From the NCBI RefSeq assembly GCF_014023275.1, contig NZ_CP054698.1, forward strand, positions 4,092,001 through 4,156,000: a stretch of DNA of 64,000 nt, given 5' to 3'. The position numbers were made by a program, and so were the translations under genes. Positions 35,191 through 44,598 of this stretch are shown in pieces. The DNA is from Nostoc edaphicum CCNP1411 (GTDB taxonomy: Bacteria > Cyanobacteriota > Cyanobacteriia > Cyanobacteriales > Nostocaceae). Every line of letters begins with the position of its first letter. The stretch's first letter is position 1. The notes beneath the pieces were generated by a model that ran no database searches, was not told the DNA's origin, and worked only from the letters and a program-made list of their open reading frames with translations.

Positions 35191-36249
35191 TTAAGCCAAA
35201 GCAACTGCTGGTTGTTGCCAGCGTCCCACCGCCTTACCAATCACTGCTAATTCTTGCATCAAGTTGTCAAAACGGTCTGGTGTGAGAGATTGGGGCCCGT
35301 CGGATAAAGCTTTGGCAGGATTGGGGTGAACCTCTATCATCAGGGAATCTGTACCAGCTGCGATCGCAGCCATTGCCATTGAAGGCACAAACTCAGACCA
35401 ACCCACGCCGTGACTGGGGTCAATCATGATTGGCAGGTGAGTCAGCTTTCGCAACACTGGTACTACTGATATATCCAGCGTATTTCGCGTATACTGGCGG
35501 TCAAAGGTGCGTATTCCCCTTTCACACAAAATCACATTGGGATTGCCAGATGCCAAAATATACTCGGCTGCCATCAACCAATCTTCAATAGTAGCGGCCA
35601 TTCCTCGCTTCAACAGAACTGGTTTCGGCTGCGCTCCCACTTTTTTGAGCAAGGAGAAATTCTGCATATTCCTTGCCCCCACCTGGATTACGTCAGCAAC
35701 TTCTGCTATTTTATCCAGGTCGGCGGCATCCATAACTTCTGTAATAATACCTAGTCCGCTCACTTCCCGCGCCTTCGCCAACAAATCCAAAGCACTCTCG
35801 CCGTGTCCTTGGAAGGCGTAAGGTGAAGTCCGGGGTTTGTATGCCCCGCCGCGCAAAAACTTGGCTCCAGCCGTCTTGACGCGCCGTGCTGTTTCCACAA
35901 TCATTTCTTCATTTTCTACCGAACACGGGCCAGCAACGACTACTAAGGGGTGGTGTTCACCAAATACCACTGCTCCATTGGGAGTATTAACCACCACTTC
36001 TGAAGCTTCACCGTGGCGATACTGGCGGCTGGCTCGTTTGTAAGGCTGCTCTACCCGTAACACCTGCTCAATCCAGGGGCTAACTTCCTGAACTTGTAAT
36101 GGATCTAAGTTGGCGGTTTCACCTACTAGACCAATAACTACTTTGTGTTGACCAACGATTTTTTCTGGAGTTAGTCCCCAGCTAGTTAGTTCCTCATCAA
36201 TGCGGTTTATTTCCGCCTCTGGGGAACCACTTTTCATTACTATAATCAT
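35191..36249 (-). CDS. aroF: 3-deoxy-7-phosphoheptulonate synthase (DAHP synthase)
   Basis: First enzyme of the shikimate pathway: condenses phosphoenolpyruvate and erythrose 4-phosphate. 352 residues with an N-terminal ferredoxin-like ACT-type region (MIIVMKSGSPEAEINRI), then a TIM barrel with VVVAGPCSVENEEMI, LRGGAYKPRTSPYAFQG, VLLKRGMAATIEDWL, LCERGIRTF and PIMIDPSHGVG, which place the PEP and metal ligands. It is the AroF/KDSA-related class used by cyanobacteria. It is transcribed alone, downstream of pam68-rpsO but beyond a hairpin. Confidence 0.95.
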   Translation of the reverse strand: MIIVMKSGSPEAEINRIDEELTSWGLTPEKIVGQHKVVIGLVGETANLDPLQVQEVSPWIEQVLRVEQPYKRASRQYRHGEASEVVVNTPNGAVVFGEHHPLVVVAGPCSVENEEMIVETARRVKTAGAKFLRGGAYKPRTSPYAFQGHGESALDLLAKAREVSGLGIITEVMDAADLDKIAEVADVIQVGARNMQNFSLLKKVGAQPKPVLLKRGMAATIEDWLMAAEYILASGNPNVILCERGIRTFDRQYTRNTLDISVVPVLRKLTHLPIMIDPSHGVGWSEFVPSMAMAAIAAGTDSLMIEVHPNPAKALSDGPQSLTPDRFDNLMQELAVIGKAVGRWQQPAVALA

Positions 36250-36368
36250 GTGAAAGTTCCTGATTAATTGAGTAAAATTTTCTGTAAATGGGCTAACTTT
36301 ATTGTTGCTTATCAGCCTAATTACGAGTAGTTAAAAATAAAACTTATTTACAAAATAAATAGACAAAA

Positions 36369-36533
36369 TATAGCGCTCAGTCAGTAGTTTTACTACTAAA
36401 TAACTGCATGTACGGGTATAAAAAGTATTATATAAAATTTAATTAGCAATGTTGAAGTTATAAAATTTCAACTTCAACATTCACTTCTTTATTTACCCAA
36501 TACCGCAGTTATGTAATACCTGAGCGCCGTTTA
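36369..36533. repeat. Possible MITE with GCGCTCAG ends, containing a hairpin
   Basis: Left ATAGCGCTCAG and right CTGAGCGCCGT are inverted, with partial further pairing (ATAACTGCA / GCAGTTAT). The start AAAATATAGCGCTCAG is repeated near 5606. The element fills the gap between aroF and the PAM68-like gene. Confidence 0.5.
36448..36481 (-). terminator. Hairpin downstream of the rpsO-PAM68 transcript
   Basis: A perfect 12-bp inverted repeat AATGTTGAAGTT / AACTTCAACATT with a 10-base loop, 53 bp past the PAM68-like stop codon. Confidence 0.55.
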
Positions 36534-37004
36534 TTATGAGTTTTTTTGCCGAGTTTCGCGCCAAGCTGCCACCATTCGTCCCCAATTGGTGTTGAACTCA
36601 CCCAAACCCAGCAAACTTCCATCTTTTTCTTCATCCCAAGAGGCAGAGAGAACGCCATAAGTTATCCCTAAGACCCCCAAACCAAATAATCCCATATTCA
36701 CCAGTAGCACGGCGATGGGAGGTAGTCGGATGTCGGAGTAGATAGCAAGCAGATAGCTAACAACCAAGGCGCTAATGCCCAAAGCTGTTGGTACACCACA
36801 GAACCCAGCTACGCGTCTGATCATGCGTTCGCTGACTACTTGGGGAATTGCCATCTCTTGTTTGGTGTAAGGCACCTTTCTCTCAGCCTGTTTGACGGAT
36901 TCTTGTGGCTGTGCTGCTGGTTTACTTTGACCTTTTGCGGGTTTTTGGCGCTTTTTGTTTGGTTCAAAGGGCAAGCGACTGCGTTCAGATTCTTCAGCAG
37001 ACAT
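36534..37004 (-). CDS. PAM68-like photosystem II assembly protein
   Basis: 156 residues: a charged, Lys/Gln/Pro-rich N-terminus (1-65), two membrane helices (about 75-95 and 98-120) and a conserved C-terminus (WDEEKDGSLLGLGEFNTNWGRMVAAWRE) that marks the PAM68 / DUF3464 family. In plants and Synechocystis this thylakoid protein helps insert chlorophyll into CP43/CP47 during photosystem II assembly. It starts 11 bp after rpsO, the known cyanobacterial arrangement, so the two are surely co-transcribed. Confidence 0.9.
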   Translation of the reverse strand: MSAEESERSRLPFEPNKKRQKPAKGQSKPAAQPQESVKQAERKVPYTKQEMAIPQVVSERMIRRVAGFCGVPTALGISALVVSYLLAIYSDIRLPPIAVLLVNMGLFGLGVLGITYGVLSASWDEEKDGSLLGLGEFNTNWGRMVAAWRETRQKNS

Positions 37005-37015
37005 AAGCGGTAGTC

Positions 37016-37285
37016 CTATCCACGAATACCAAGGCGAGCAATCAAAGCTTGATATTTTTCGCGGCTTTCCTGCGATATATAAGCTAGAAGACGCTTGCGC
37101 TGACCAATTAGCTTTAACAGTCCCCGCCGGGAAGAATGGTCTTTTTTATTTGCCTGGAGATGTTCGCTGAGGCGGTTAATCCGCTCAGTGAGCATGGCTA
37201 CTTGGACATCGGCCGAGCCAGTGTCGGTTTCGTGAACTTGGTAATTGGAAATTATTTCTTGTTTCCGCAGTTGCGTCAGGGCCAT
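37016..37285 (-). CDS. rpsO: 30S ribosomal protein S15
   Basis: 89 residues from the ATG at 37285 ([20 protein letters not shown]), the normal S15 length; a longer upstream frame is ignored. It contains the conserved [21 protein letters not shown] and [20 protein letters not shown] regions that contact 16S rRNA helices 20-22 and S6/S18. It is the first gene of a two-gene unit with the PAM68-like gene. Confidence 0.97.
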   Translation of the reverse strand: MALTQLRKQEIISNYQVHETDTGSADVQVAMLTERINRLSEHLQANKKDHSSRRGLLKLIGQRKRLLAYISQESREKYQALIARLGIRG

Positions 37286-37429
37286 GATCGATTCAGTTTC
37301 TAGTTTTTCTAAATGTATGCAGCAGTCTCCCATAATATCACAGCCCTCAAGCTGGATGTGGAATGACCTTATATAGCCTAAAGACTGTACTTTTTGATAC
37401 AAAGTAATCAAGAAGCAAAACTTTTATCA

Positions 37430-37572
37430 TACTCCTTGGTATCAAAAATTTTAGATCCCCCTAAATCCCCCTTAAAAAGGGGGACTTTGATTCCGGTTCC
37501 ACCCTTTTTAAGGGGGGTTAGGGGGGATCTAAAAGTGCCTAAAGTCACAGCGAAACACTTTTCAAACAACCT
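37430..37572. mobile_element. MITE-like element abutting CRISPR array 2
   Basis: The right end ACTTTTCAAACAACCTCT joins directly to the truncated outermost CRISPR repeat. The interior has CCCCCTAAATCCCCCTT / AAGGGGGGTTAGGGGGG palindromes and GGCACTTTTAGATC-type sequence (as complement) shared with 23028-23190. Confidence 0.65.
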
Positions 37573-39892
37573 CTAATAGGGATTTTAGTTGATTGCAATA
37601 ACAAGCGATCGCAGATACTTTTGCTCAAGCTGCGTTTCAATCCCTAATAGGGACTTTAGTTGATTGCGATTTATCTAACCAGTCGGCGTTATTGTAATTA
37701 ATCATGTTTCAATCCCTAATAGGGATTTTAGTTGATTGCGATAGGGTGTTTGTCCTTTGCTGTGGAATCATAAGCGTGTTTCAATCCCTAATAGGGATTT
37801 TAGTTGATTGCGATATCTACGGTTGATAAGAGGAATTGGTCTATTCGTTTCAATCCCTAATAGGGATTTTAGTTGATTGCGATTTGATTGTCCCCCTGGC
37901 GGGAATTTCAACATAACCGTTTCAATCCCTAATAGGGATTTTAGTTGATTGCGATGATGCTTTTAAACCCTTGGTAAAGAGCATCAATAGGTTTCAATCC
38001 CTAATAGGGATTTTAGTTGATTGCGATGGTTTTTAGCTTATTCCTCCTATAAACATAAGCTAGTTTCAATCCCTAATAGGGATTTTAGTTGATTGCGATG
38101 TTTAGCGATCGCGGACTCAGTAAACCTTGGATGTTTCAATCCCTAATAGGGATTTTAGTTGATTGCGATAAAAGACTAGGTTAATCAAGGATTTGGAGTT
38201 ATCTGTTTCAATCCCTAATAGGGATTTTAGTTGATTGCGATCGGTGGTTTTTTGTATACTGTTGATGGCAGTAAAAGTTTCAATCCCTAATAGGGATTTT
38301 AGTTGATTGCGATTCGCTCAGGTTGGGGAAGTCCCCACCGATGTTCAGTTTCAATCCCTAATAGGGATTTTAGTTGATTGCGATGAATCATTGGCTTTGC
38401 TCGTGTCAAAACGATTTGTTTCAATCCCTAATAGGGATTTTAGTTGATTGCGATATATTTTTGAATTATCCCAATATGAATAACGATCGTTTCAATCCCT
38501 AATAGGGATTTTAGTTGATTGCGATGCGGAATAACGATACTACAAGGCATAGCAGCAACAGTTTCAATCCCTAATAGGGATTTTAGTTGATTGCGATTGC
38601 ATAATAACACCAAGACCGATAAACGGATAAGAGTTTCAATCCCTAATAGGGATTTTAGTTGATTGCGATGGAAGGTCAGCAGCTAATTTTTCATCAGGAC
38701 AGAGAACGTTTCAATCCCTAATAGGGATTTTAGTTGATTGCGATGTTTTGTATATACCATTCAAATGGATCAAATTCTATGTTTCAATCCCTAATAGGGA
38801 TTTTAGTTGATTGCGATTCTTGCCAGCGCCGCTAGCTGAGGGTCTGTAGAAGTTTCAATCCCTAATAGGGATTTTAGTTGATTGCGATCTGGGATGAAAA
38901 TGAAACTGCCCCCCAACATCCCCGTTTCAATCCCTAATAGGGATTTTAGTTGATTGCGATTCCTCAATTTGACATATTAGCATTTAAGCAAATATGTTTC
39001 AATCCCTAATAGGGATTTTAGTTGATTGCGATATTTTTAGACCTACGACAAACCTACTACACGTAAAGTTTCAATCCCTAATAGGGATTTTAGTTGATTG
39101 CGATTAAAGATGCTGATGCTTCCAGGGCTATTACTGTCAGTTTCAATCCCTAATAGGGATTTTAGTTGATTGCGATTTTTAGAATATCTGAAAGAGTCAT
39201 GTTTTCCTATGTTTCAATCCCTAATAGGGATTTTAGTTGATTGCGATCAGATAGATATAGATTGTTACCACAGACTAAGAGGTTTCAATCCCTAATAGGG
39301 ATTTTAGTTGATTGCGATACGTTATAGCCTACAGAGTCATACTCATCAAGATGTTTCAATCCCTAATAGGGATTTTAGTTGATTGCGATATGAGATTGAT
39401 TACCCTACTCCTGAGAGTCTTTCTGTTTCAATCCCTAATAGGGATTTTAGTTGATTGCGATAGAAGATTTAATGATTCTAAAGGCGAGATTGATAGTTTC
39501 AATCCCTAATAGGGATTTTAGTTGATTGCGATACCGGAGCAAGCACCCGCGCCACATGCAGCGCGGAGTTTCAATCCCTAATAGGGATTTTAGTTGATTG
39601 CGATTGGCTTGTTTAAGGTGTTTGTAAGCACTGTTTTGTTTCAATCCCTAATAGGGATTTTAGTTGATTGCGATCTTTAAATTGCTTACTATTATCAATC
39701 AAATTTGGGTTTCAATCCCTAATAGGGATTTTAGTTGATTGCGATTGATCGCTGTAACCTGAGTAAGAATGCCAAACTCTTAGTTTCAATCCCTAATAGG
39801 GATTTTAGTTGATTGCGATGCTATAGGCAACTATGCCATCGCCACTAACGCCAGTGTTTCAATCCCTAATAGGGATTTTAGTTGATTGCGAT
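37573..39892 (-). CRISPR. CRISPR array 2: 32 full 37-bp repeats
   Basis: The plus-strand repeat begins GTTTCAATCCCTAATAGGGA and ends GATTGCGAT; spacers are 32-38 bp. Thirty-two full repeats lie from 37634 to 39892, plus a truncated 27-base repeat at 37573-37599 that ends GCAAT rather than GCGAT. The outermost full repeat (37634) has one interior change (GACTTT for GATTTT). It is transcribed on minus by leader position. The first about 25 bases match the array 1 repeat apart from the first base; the last 12 differ. No cas genes are near. Confidence 0.95.
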
Positions 39893-40135
39893 CGCAGGCG
39901 TCTGAAAAGCTTGTGTTATTTGGTTTTCAAGGTTCAATAGCGCGGATGCAGAAATCATAACATAAGGAGTGGCAATTGTGCTAACTGTAAATAGCTGAAA
40001 GTCAGTCTACATAAGGTGCGCGGATGGTTTAAAGATGCTGAATCCCTCAAACCCTTTGATATACGGCAATCTAGCCATTTTTGTAGTCACCCCTTCACCA
40101 ACACCTACCCATTCGCGCACTTCGCAAAAAACTAG
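39893..40135 (-). promoter_or_regulatory. CRISPR array 2 leader
   Basis: Homologous to the array 1 leader, with shared GGCGTCTGAAA, TTATTTGGTTTTCAAGGTTC, a minus-strand TATGAT (39954-39959), two GCGCGGAT motifs (39940, 40017) and a reversed variant ATTCGCGC near 40119. The array-leader junction forms GCGATCGC. Confidence 0.8.
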
Positions 40136-40144
40136 CTTGATTAT

Positions 40145-40912
40145 TTAAAAATTTTCCTTAGCAGCTAACATCTGTAAAATCTTTTCTACATGATCCAACT
40201 CTCCAACGATTCGGCGAATTGGGTGAGGCCAAACCTTGACAAGGGTAGGAGTTGCAGAAACCTGATTGAGTTCTGCTTGTTCTGGATGGCTTAAAACATC
40301 AATTACCTTCAGAGTATAAGGATGTCCGAGCGATCGCTCTAATAATTCGTGTAAATTTTGAAGGATGCGTTCGGTAGTGCTGCTGTGTCCAGCAACAAAC
40401 AAGCGGAGAACATAACCTTGTGTAATTGCTTCTTTTTTTTGTACTATAACTGGCTGGTGGTATTTTGGCACAGGTTCAGAAAGGTCTAGACGGACAATTA
40501 AATCGTGATCCTCCCAAAGCTGCGAAAATGAGGAACGATAAGTTGTTAACACCATGCGATCGCATAACCCATCCTGCCAAGGAGCTGGTTGCCATACTAA
40601 CTCTCCAGTACCAAAAATAGCATTCAGCAAAGTTTGATGTCTAATTACAGCCGGATAAGCTTCAGCAAAAGTTCGCACTTGTTGAGTACGCGGATCTAAC
40701 CAATTGTCAATAGTCGCAGTATAACAAGGCACTAAAAAGTGCGGCGGCTCTGGTAAATCTAGGATTTCCTGCAAAGCCGAGCATAAATGCAAGTGCCATC
40801 GACCTTGTTTGCTAGGGTCGATGCAGTAAATTAAATCTCCTCCAGGTGTAAATAGCGCAATGCCTTTAAACAACTGGGGTGTAGATAGTTTATTTGTCGT
40901 CAAGTTATTCAC
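40145..40912 (-). CDS. KaiB-fold protein with an N-terminal extension domain
   Basis: 255 residues, GTG start. The C-terminal about 90 residues (YVLRLFVAGHSSTTERILQN, TLKVIDVLSHPEQAELNQVSATPTLVKVWPHPIRRIVGEL) align by eye with KaiB, including the cis-Pro loop ATPTL and the PxRRIxG strand. The first about 160 residues form a separate domain (GIALFTPGGDLIYCIDPSKQGRWHLHLCSALQ) that I do not recognise. KaiB itself is about 100 residues and regulates KaiC; this fusion may interact with clock or kinase proteins (inference). It lies just upstream of the CRISPR leader on the same strand. Confidence 0.8.
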   Translation of the reverse strand: MNNLTTNKLSTPQLFKGIALFTPGGDLIYCIDPSKQGRWHLHLCSALQEILDLPEPPHFLVPCYTATIDNWLDPRTQQVRTFAEAYPAVIRHQTLLNAIFGTGELVWQPAPWQDGLCDRMVLTTYRSSFSQLWEDHDLIVRLDLSEPVPKYHQPVIVQKKEAITQGYVLRLFVAGHSSTTERILQNLHELLERSLGHPYTLKVIDVLSHPEQAELNQVSATPTLVKVWPHPIRRIVGELDHVEKILQMLAAKENF

Positions 40913-40916
40913 AGAG

Positions 40917-40965
40917 GCTAAGGAGCTAAAGGTAAAAAATTCTCTCTTTTACCTTTACCTTAGCT
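40917..40965. other. Hairpin upstream of the KaiB-fold gene
   Basis: GCTAAGGAGCTAAAGGTAAAA pairs with TTTTACCTTTACCTTAGC with a 3-base bulge. It may be a 5' leader structure. The rest of 40966-41308 shows nothing I can support. Confidence 0.4.
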
Positions 40966-41308
40966 ATAACCGCAACCAGGATCAGCTAGAAAATTGGAAA
41001 CCCATTAAAAATTAAAAATCGTGTAAATCTAGTTTTCAGTCTCTAAGGGACTTCCAAGAAATAAATTACTCTGTCTACCGCAGATTATGCCAATGCCTGG
41101 TGATTTTTATACTAAATCAGCGCGTTGGTGTAGACGGTTGTAAACATCGAATTTTCTCAGAAATCTTCTGACTAATTTTATTTTTTCTTAATTTCGCTAC
41201 CAGTAAAAACCTTTTGAAAGGTGGTGATATAAAATATACTAAGAATAAATACAGAGAGCAATTAAGTGATTCTCTGCAAATACTCATCTTTGCATATAAA
41301 GGAGCATT

Positions 41309-41899
41309 ATGGAATATCTTGCTTATTCTCACATGTTTATTGCTCAAGAAGAGGCATCTGGTAACACTAAATATCATCTCCCTAAACCTCAATTCAATTG
41401 GAAAAAACTACTTAAATCTTCGGCTTGGTTAGCTTTAGCAGGTGTTGGTGTGTTACTTGCGGCTGTTACCCAAATTCAAATGAGTTCAGCTGCTTATGTA
41501 AAAACTAACGGCAGTTGTTTACGTATCCGTACAGGCCCAAGCACTAACTATTCCTATGTAGATTGTGTACCAAATGGCACTACACTTCCAGCTATTGAAA
41601 GATATGAAAACGGTTTTGCTAGGCTTTCTACGGGTAGATACGTTTTTTCCCGATGGGTTGGTGATAGACCTAGCAATCCTCCTGTGACTAGACCTGGTGG
41701 CGTTGGTGGTTCGGTGATTCTTACCCCTGGTTCTAGAGGTCAGCTTGTTAGAGACCTTCAAACAGCTTTAGGTAATCTTAGAGTTGATGGAATTTACGGT
41801 CAACAAACTGTTAGCCGAGTCCGCAGCTTTCAGCAAAGTAAAGGTCTACTTGTAGATGGTGTTGTGGGCCCCGAAACTCGAGCTGCTCTGGGTATTTAA
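41309..41899 (+). CDS. SH3-like plus peptidoglycan-binding domain protein
   Basis: 196 residues. AAGGAG precedes the ATG. An N-terminal cytoplasmic stretch of about 33 residues is followed by one membrane segment (about 35-58, WLALAGVGVLLAAVTQI), a bacterial SH3-like domain (residues 60-115; CLRIRTGPSTNYSYVDCVPNGT), a Pro/Gly linker and a PG_binding_1 domain (about 140-196; SRGQLVRDLQTALGNLRVDGIYGQQTVSRVRSFQQ). It would be anchored in the membrane and bind the cell wall; no catalytic domain is present. Confidence 0.85.
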   Translation: MEYLAYSHMFIAQEEASGNTKYHLPKPQFNWKKLLKSSAWLALAGVGVLLAAVTQIQMSSAAYVKTNGSCLRIRTGPSTNYSYVDCVPNGTTLPAIERYENGFARLSTGRYVFSRWVGDRPSNPPVTRPGGVGGSVILTPGSRGQLVRDLQTALGNLRVDGIYGQQTVSRVRSFQQSKGLLVDGVVGPETRAALGI

Positions 41900-42091
41900 C
41901 CAGAAGTGAGAGGTCTTAAACTCTTGTTCTAAGCGCGTATTTTTCTGCCCTAGGGGAAGCAGAGGGTGATTTTCCGCTAGAACTGCCCTCTGCAAGAACT
42001 GCCTTTCTTGGTAAAAATTAAAAACCGGGATAAAAGCCGATTTTATGCACCTTGAAAAACAGAAATTTTGCATTTTGTTTAACCTAAGTTT

Positions 42092-43222
42092 CTAAGTTGA
42101 TGTTTCTGATGAAATACCCAAGTAATTTTGCACAATCTGCAAAATTCGCTCTGCTGCATGACCATCTCCAAAAGGATTGATTGCATTTGCCATTGCTTCA
42201 TAAGCATCTGGATTGCTGAGTAACTCCGCTGTAGCTGCAAAAATGTCCTCACTTTTGGTGCCTACAAGTTTGGCTGTACCGGCTGCAACCGCTTCTGGTC
42301 TTTCAGTGGTATCTCTCAAAACCAGTACTGGTTTTCCCAAACTGGGGGCTTCTTCTTGCAAACCACCAGAGTCCGTAAGCAAAAGATGCGATCGCTCAAT
42401 TGCTCCCACCAATTCGCCATAATCTAGAGGTTCTGTCAAGAAAATCCGGGGATGATTCCCTAAAAGTTCCTGCAACGGGACTCGCACTGTCGGATTGCGG
42501 TGCAATGGTAGCAGCAAAGCTGTATCAGGAAACTTGTCTAGAATTTGTAAAAAGCTCTGAGCGATCGCTTGTAGGGGTTCTCCCCAATTCTCCCGACGAT
42601 GAACAGTTGCTAACAGAACTCGATATGATTCCCAGTCTAAGCCTGGGACATTGCAAACTACTTGAGTTGCAGCGACACTTAACAACGCATCAATTACCGT
42701 GTTACCCGTCATGTGAATTTCACCCAAAACACCAGAACGATGCAAATTTTCCACAGCCCAAGGAGTCGGCGCAAAATGCAACTGAGTAATTTGAGAAATC
42801 AACCGCCGATTAGCTTCTTCTGGGTAAGGATTGAATATATCATCAGTTCTTAATCCTGCTTCTACATGGCCAACAGGAATTTTTTGATAAAAAGCTGCCA
42901 AAGCTGCGGCAAAAGCCGTGGTAGTGTCTCCCTGCACGATTACTAAATCTGGCTTTTCCACCTTGAATAACGCTTCTAACCCTTGTAAACTACGGCAGGT
43001 AATATCATTTAAAGATTGCTGAACCTGCATAATTTCCAAGTTATAATCTGACTTGATATTAAAGAGTTGCATAACTTGCTCAACCATCTCCCGATGCTGT
43101 CCAGTTAGAATTACTTGCAACTCAAAACCTGAAGATTTCTGGAAAACTTGAATGACTGGAGCTAGTTTAATGGCTTCCGGGCGAGTACCTAAGATAATGC
43201 AAACGCGTTTTTGATTAGTCAT
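42092..43222 (-). CDS. wecB: UDP-N-acetylglucosamine 2-epimerase (non-hydrolysing)
   Basis: Interconverts UDP-GlcNAc and UDP-ManNAc for surface polysaccharides. 376 residues with family marks: LGTRPEAIKLAPVI start, GQHREM, VQGDTTTAFAAALAAFYQKIPVGHVEAGLRT, HRRENWG, LTDSGGLQEEAPSLGKPVLVLRDTTERPEA. The catalytic Asp, Glu and His residues of the family appear present. It is transcribed alone. Confidence 0.93.
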   Translation of the reverse strand: MTNQKRVCIILGTRPEAIKLAPVIQVFQKSSGFELQVILTGQHREMVEQVMQLFNIKSDYNLEIMQVQQSLNDITCRSLQGLEALFKVEKPDLVIVQGDTTTAFAAALAAFYQKIPVGHVEAGLRTDDIFNPYPEEANRRLISQITQLHFAPTPWAVENLHRSGVLGEIHMTGNTVIDALLSVAATQVVCNVPGLDWESYRVLLATVHRRENWGEPLQAIAQSFLQILDKFPDTALLLPLHRNPTVRVPLQELLGNHPRIFLTEPLDYGELVGAIERSHLLLTDSGGLQEEAPSLGKPVLVLRDTTERPEAVAAGTAKLVGTKSEDIFAATAELLSNPDAYEAMANAINPFGDGHAAERILQIVQNYLGISSETST

Positions 43223-43344
43223 TAGTCATTAATCATCTGTAATTTGCCAATGGTTATAGTCAATGGTCTGTGATCAATAGTCAATAGTTGGCGGTCAATC
43301 ATCACATAAACCATAAATATAAATGGATAAATCACACAAAATAT

Positions 43345-43516
43345 AAAAAAACCCGGCTTAACCGGGCAGACGCACTGTTTGTCAAATTCAACTGTAATGA
43401 CTACTGAATCTCACAAGTTCAATATTATGTCTAAAGAGCATGAAAAAACCCGGCTTAACCGGGCAGACGCACTGTTTGTCGAATTCAACTGTAATGACTA
43501 CTTAATCTCACAAGTT
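43345..43516. repeat. Direct duplication of a terminator and gene end
   Basis: Two copies of a roughly 75-bp block (43345-43419 and 43443-43516), offset 97 bp, each with an AAAAAACCCGGCTTAACCGGG hairpin and the sequence of the last codons of the gene ending at 43498. On the minus strand each hairpin is followed by a U-run, so they act as tandem terminators. Confidence 0.8.
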
Positions 43517-43869
43517 AGAGGGCAAGCAGCGTAAACAGTAGTCTGCATTTGGTCTGCCTCTCCATGCAGCCAGCTTAACCATTTAACTTCACTAGGATGA
43601 ACTCCCTTAACAGTTAGCACACCCGCAGCCAATACAACTGCCATGACATTAAACATTATTAGAGCGCCTGCTACAAGCAAAACCGCACTAACAGGCATCA
43701 CAGATTGCAAGATAATCGACAACAGACATCCGACCGTAGCCATCAAGACAACTAGTGGAAAACCCACAACCAACAAGCATACTGCTAATGTAAAAGTCCA
43801 TATTAAAAAGCTTTTAATCATCAACAAGGAGTAGGTCTTTCCTAGATTAGAGCTTTGAGCAGAAACCAT
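43498..43869 (-). CDS. Small membrane protein, 123 residues
   Basis: Start at the ATG 43869, preceded by a strong AGGAGG; a longer frame lacks such a site. Three hydrophobic segments (about residues 20-43, 45-63 and 68-90) are followed by a soluble Cys-containing tail (GVHPSEVKWLSWLHGEADQMQTTVYAACPLTCEIK). I do not recognise it. It is probably a cytoplasmic or thylakoid membrane protein. Confidence 0.6.
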   Translation of the reverse strand: MVSAQSSNLGKTYSLLMIKSFLIWTFTLAVCLLVVGFPLVVLMATVGCLLSIILQSVMPVSAVLLVAGALIMFNVMAVVLAAGVLTVKGVHPSEVKWLSWLHGEADQMQTTVYAACPLTCEIK

Positions 43870-44598
43870 GACTTTTCCTCCTAAAATACAGAGCATATTT
43901 TAATTTCAGTCTTATCTCACTTTTTGCGAGTAAACTGAATTGTTTCAGTGAAATTCAGTATATAAAAACTAATCGGAAAAATGAGCATTTGTTTACTAAA
44001 GTTTACAGTTAATTTTTTGTAATTATGGATATAAAGTCAAGTTTCTATCTATTAAAAAAACTTCTTTTCTGCATCTATCTTCAGGCATATAACCTAAAAG
44101 GTATGAGCTTTTAACCTTGATCCCCAGGACATTACTCCTATTCAACTTAACATTTCTTATAAAAATTAGTAGTGGTTCTCATAATTCATAGATGGGCTGA
44201 ATAAATGATCTGCTAGTATTTGTGCTGTTATTTGCTGGTAATTCCTATCCATACCTGGGATAAATTTCTCATCTAAGGACTTAGAATATTTACTTCGTCT
44301 TTGCATGTATCAAGGAATACTTAAATATCTATGTATATTTATCAGGGTGTTTTGAGTCCCTACGTGTGTTAAACCAGGTTAGATAGGTTAAATAATTTAT
44401 CTAAATCTTCTGAATAGTGAAATCTCAGAAAAAAAAGATACCAGTTGAGGTGGATGAAATGCATTAATCGTCGTTCTAGACTTTCAATCGCCTCCCATCG
44501 CAGCTAGTGCTGACAGACAAGCATTCTCCAAAAGTCATCGAAGTAAGTGACTTGACTTTTCATTAATTCAACTTTTTAACTGCCAAATGTGAAGATAT
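43870..44598. other. Long non-coding gap before pilT
   Basis: About 730 bp of AT-rich sequence with no frame over 60 codons, no clear repeat and no recognisable pseudogene. It may hold the pilT promoter or a small RNA, but nothing specific is visible. Confidence 0.5.

Noticed and set aside
39312..39644. Open frames on both strands within CRISPR array 2
   Set aside because: They are made of repeat units and spacers.
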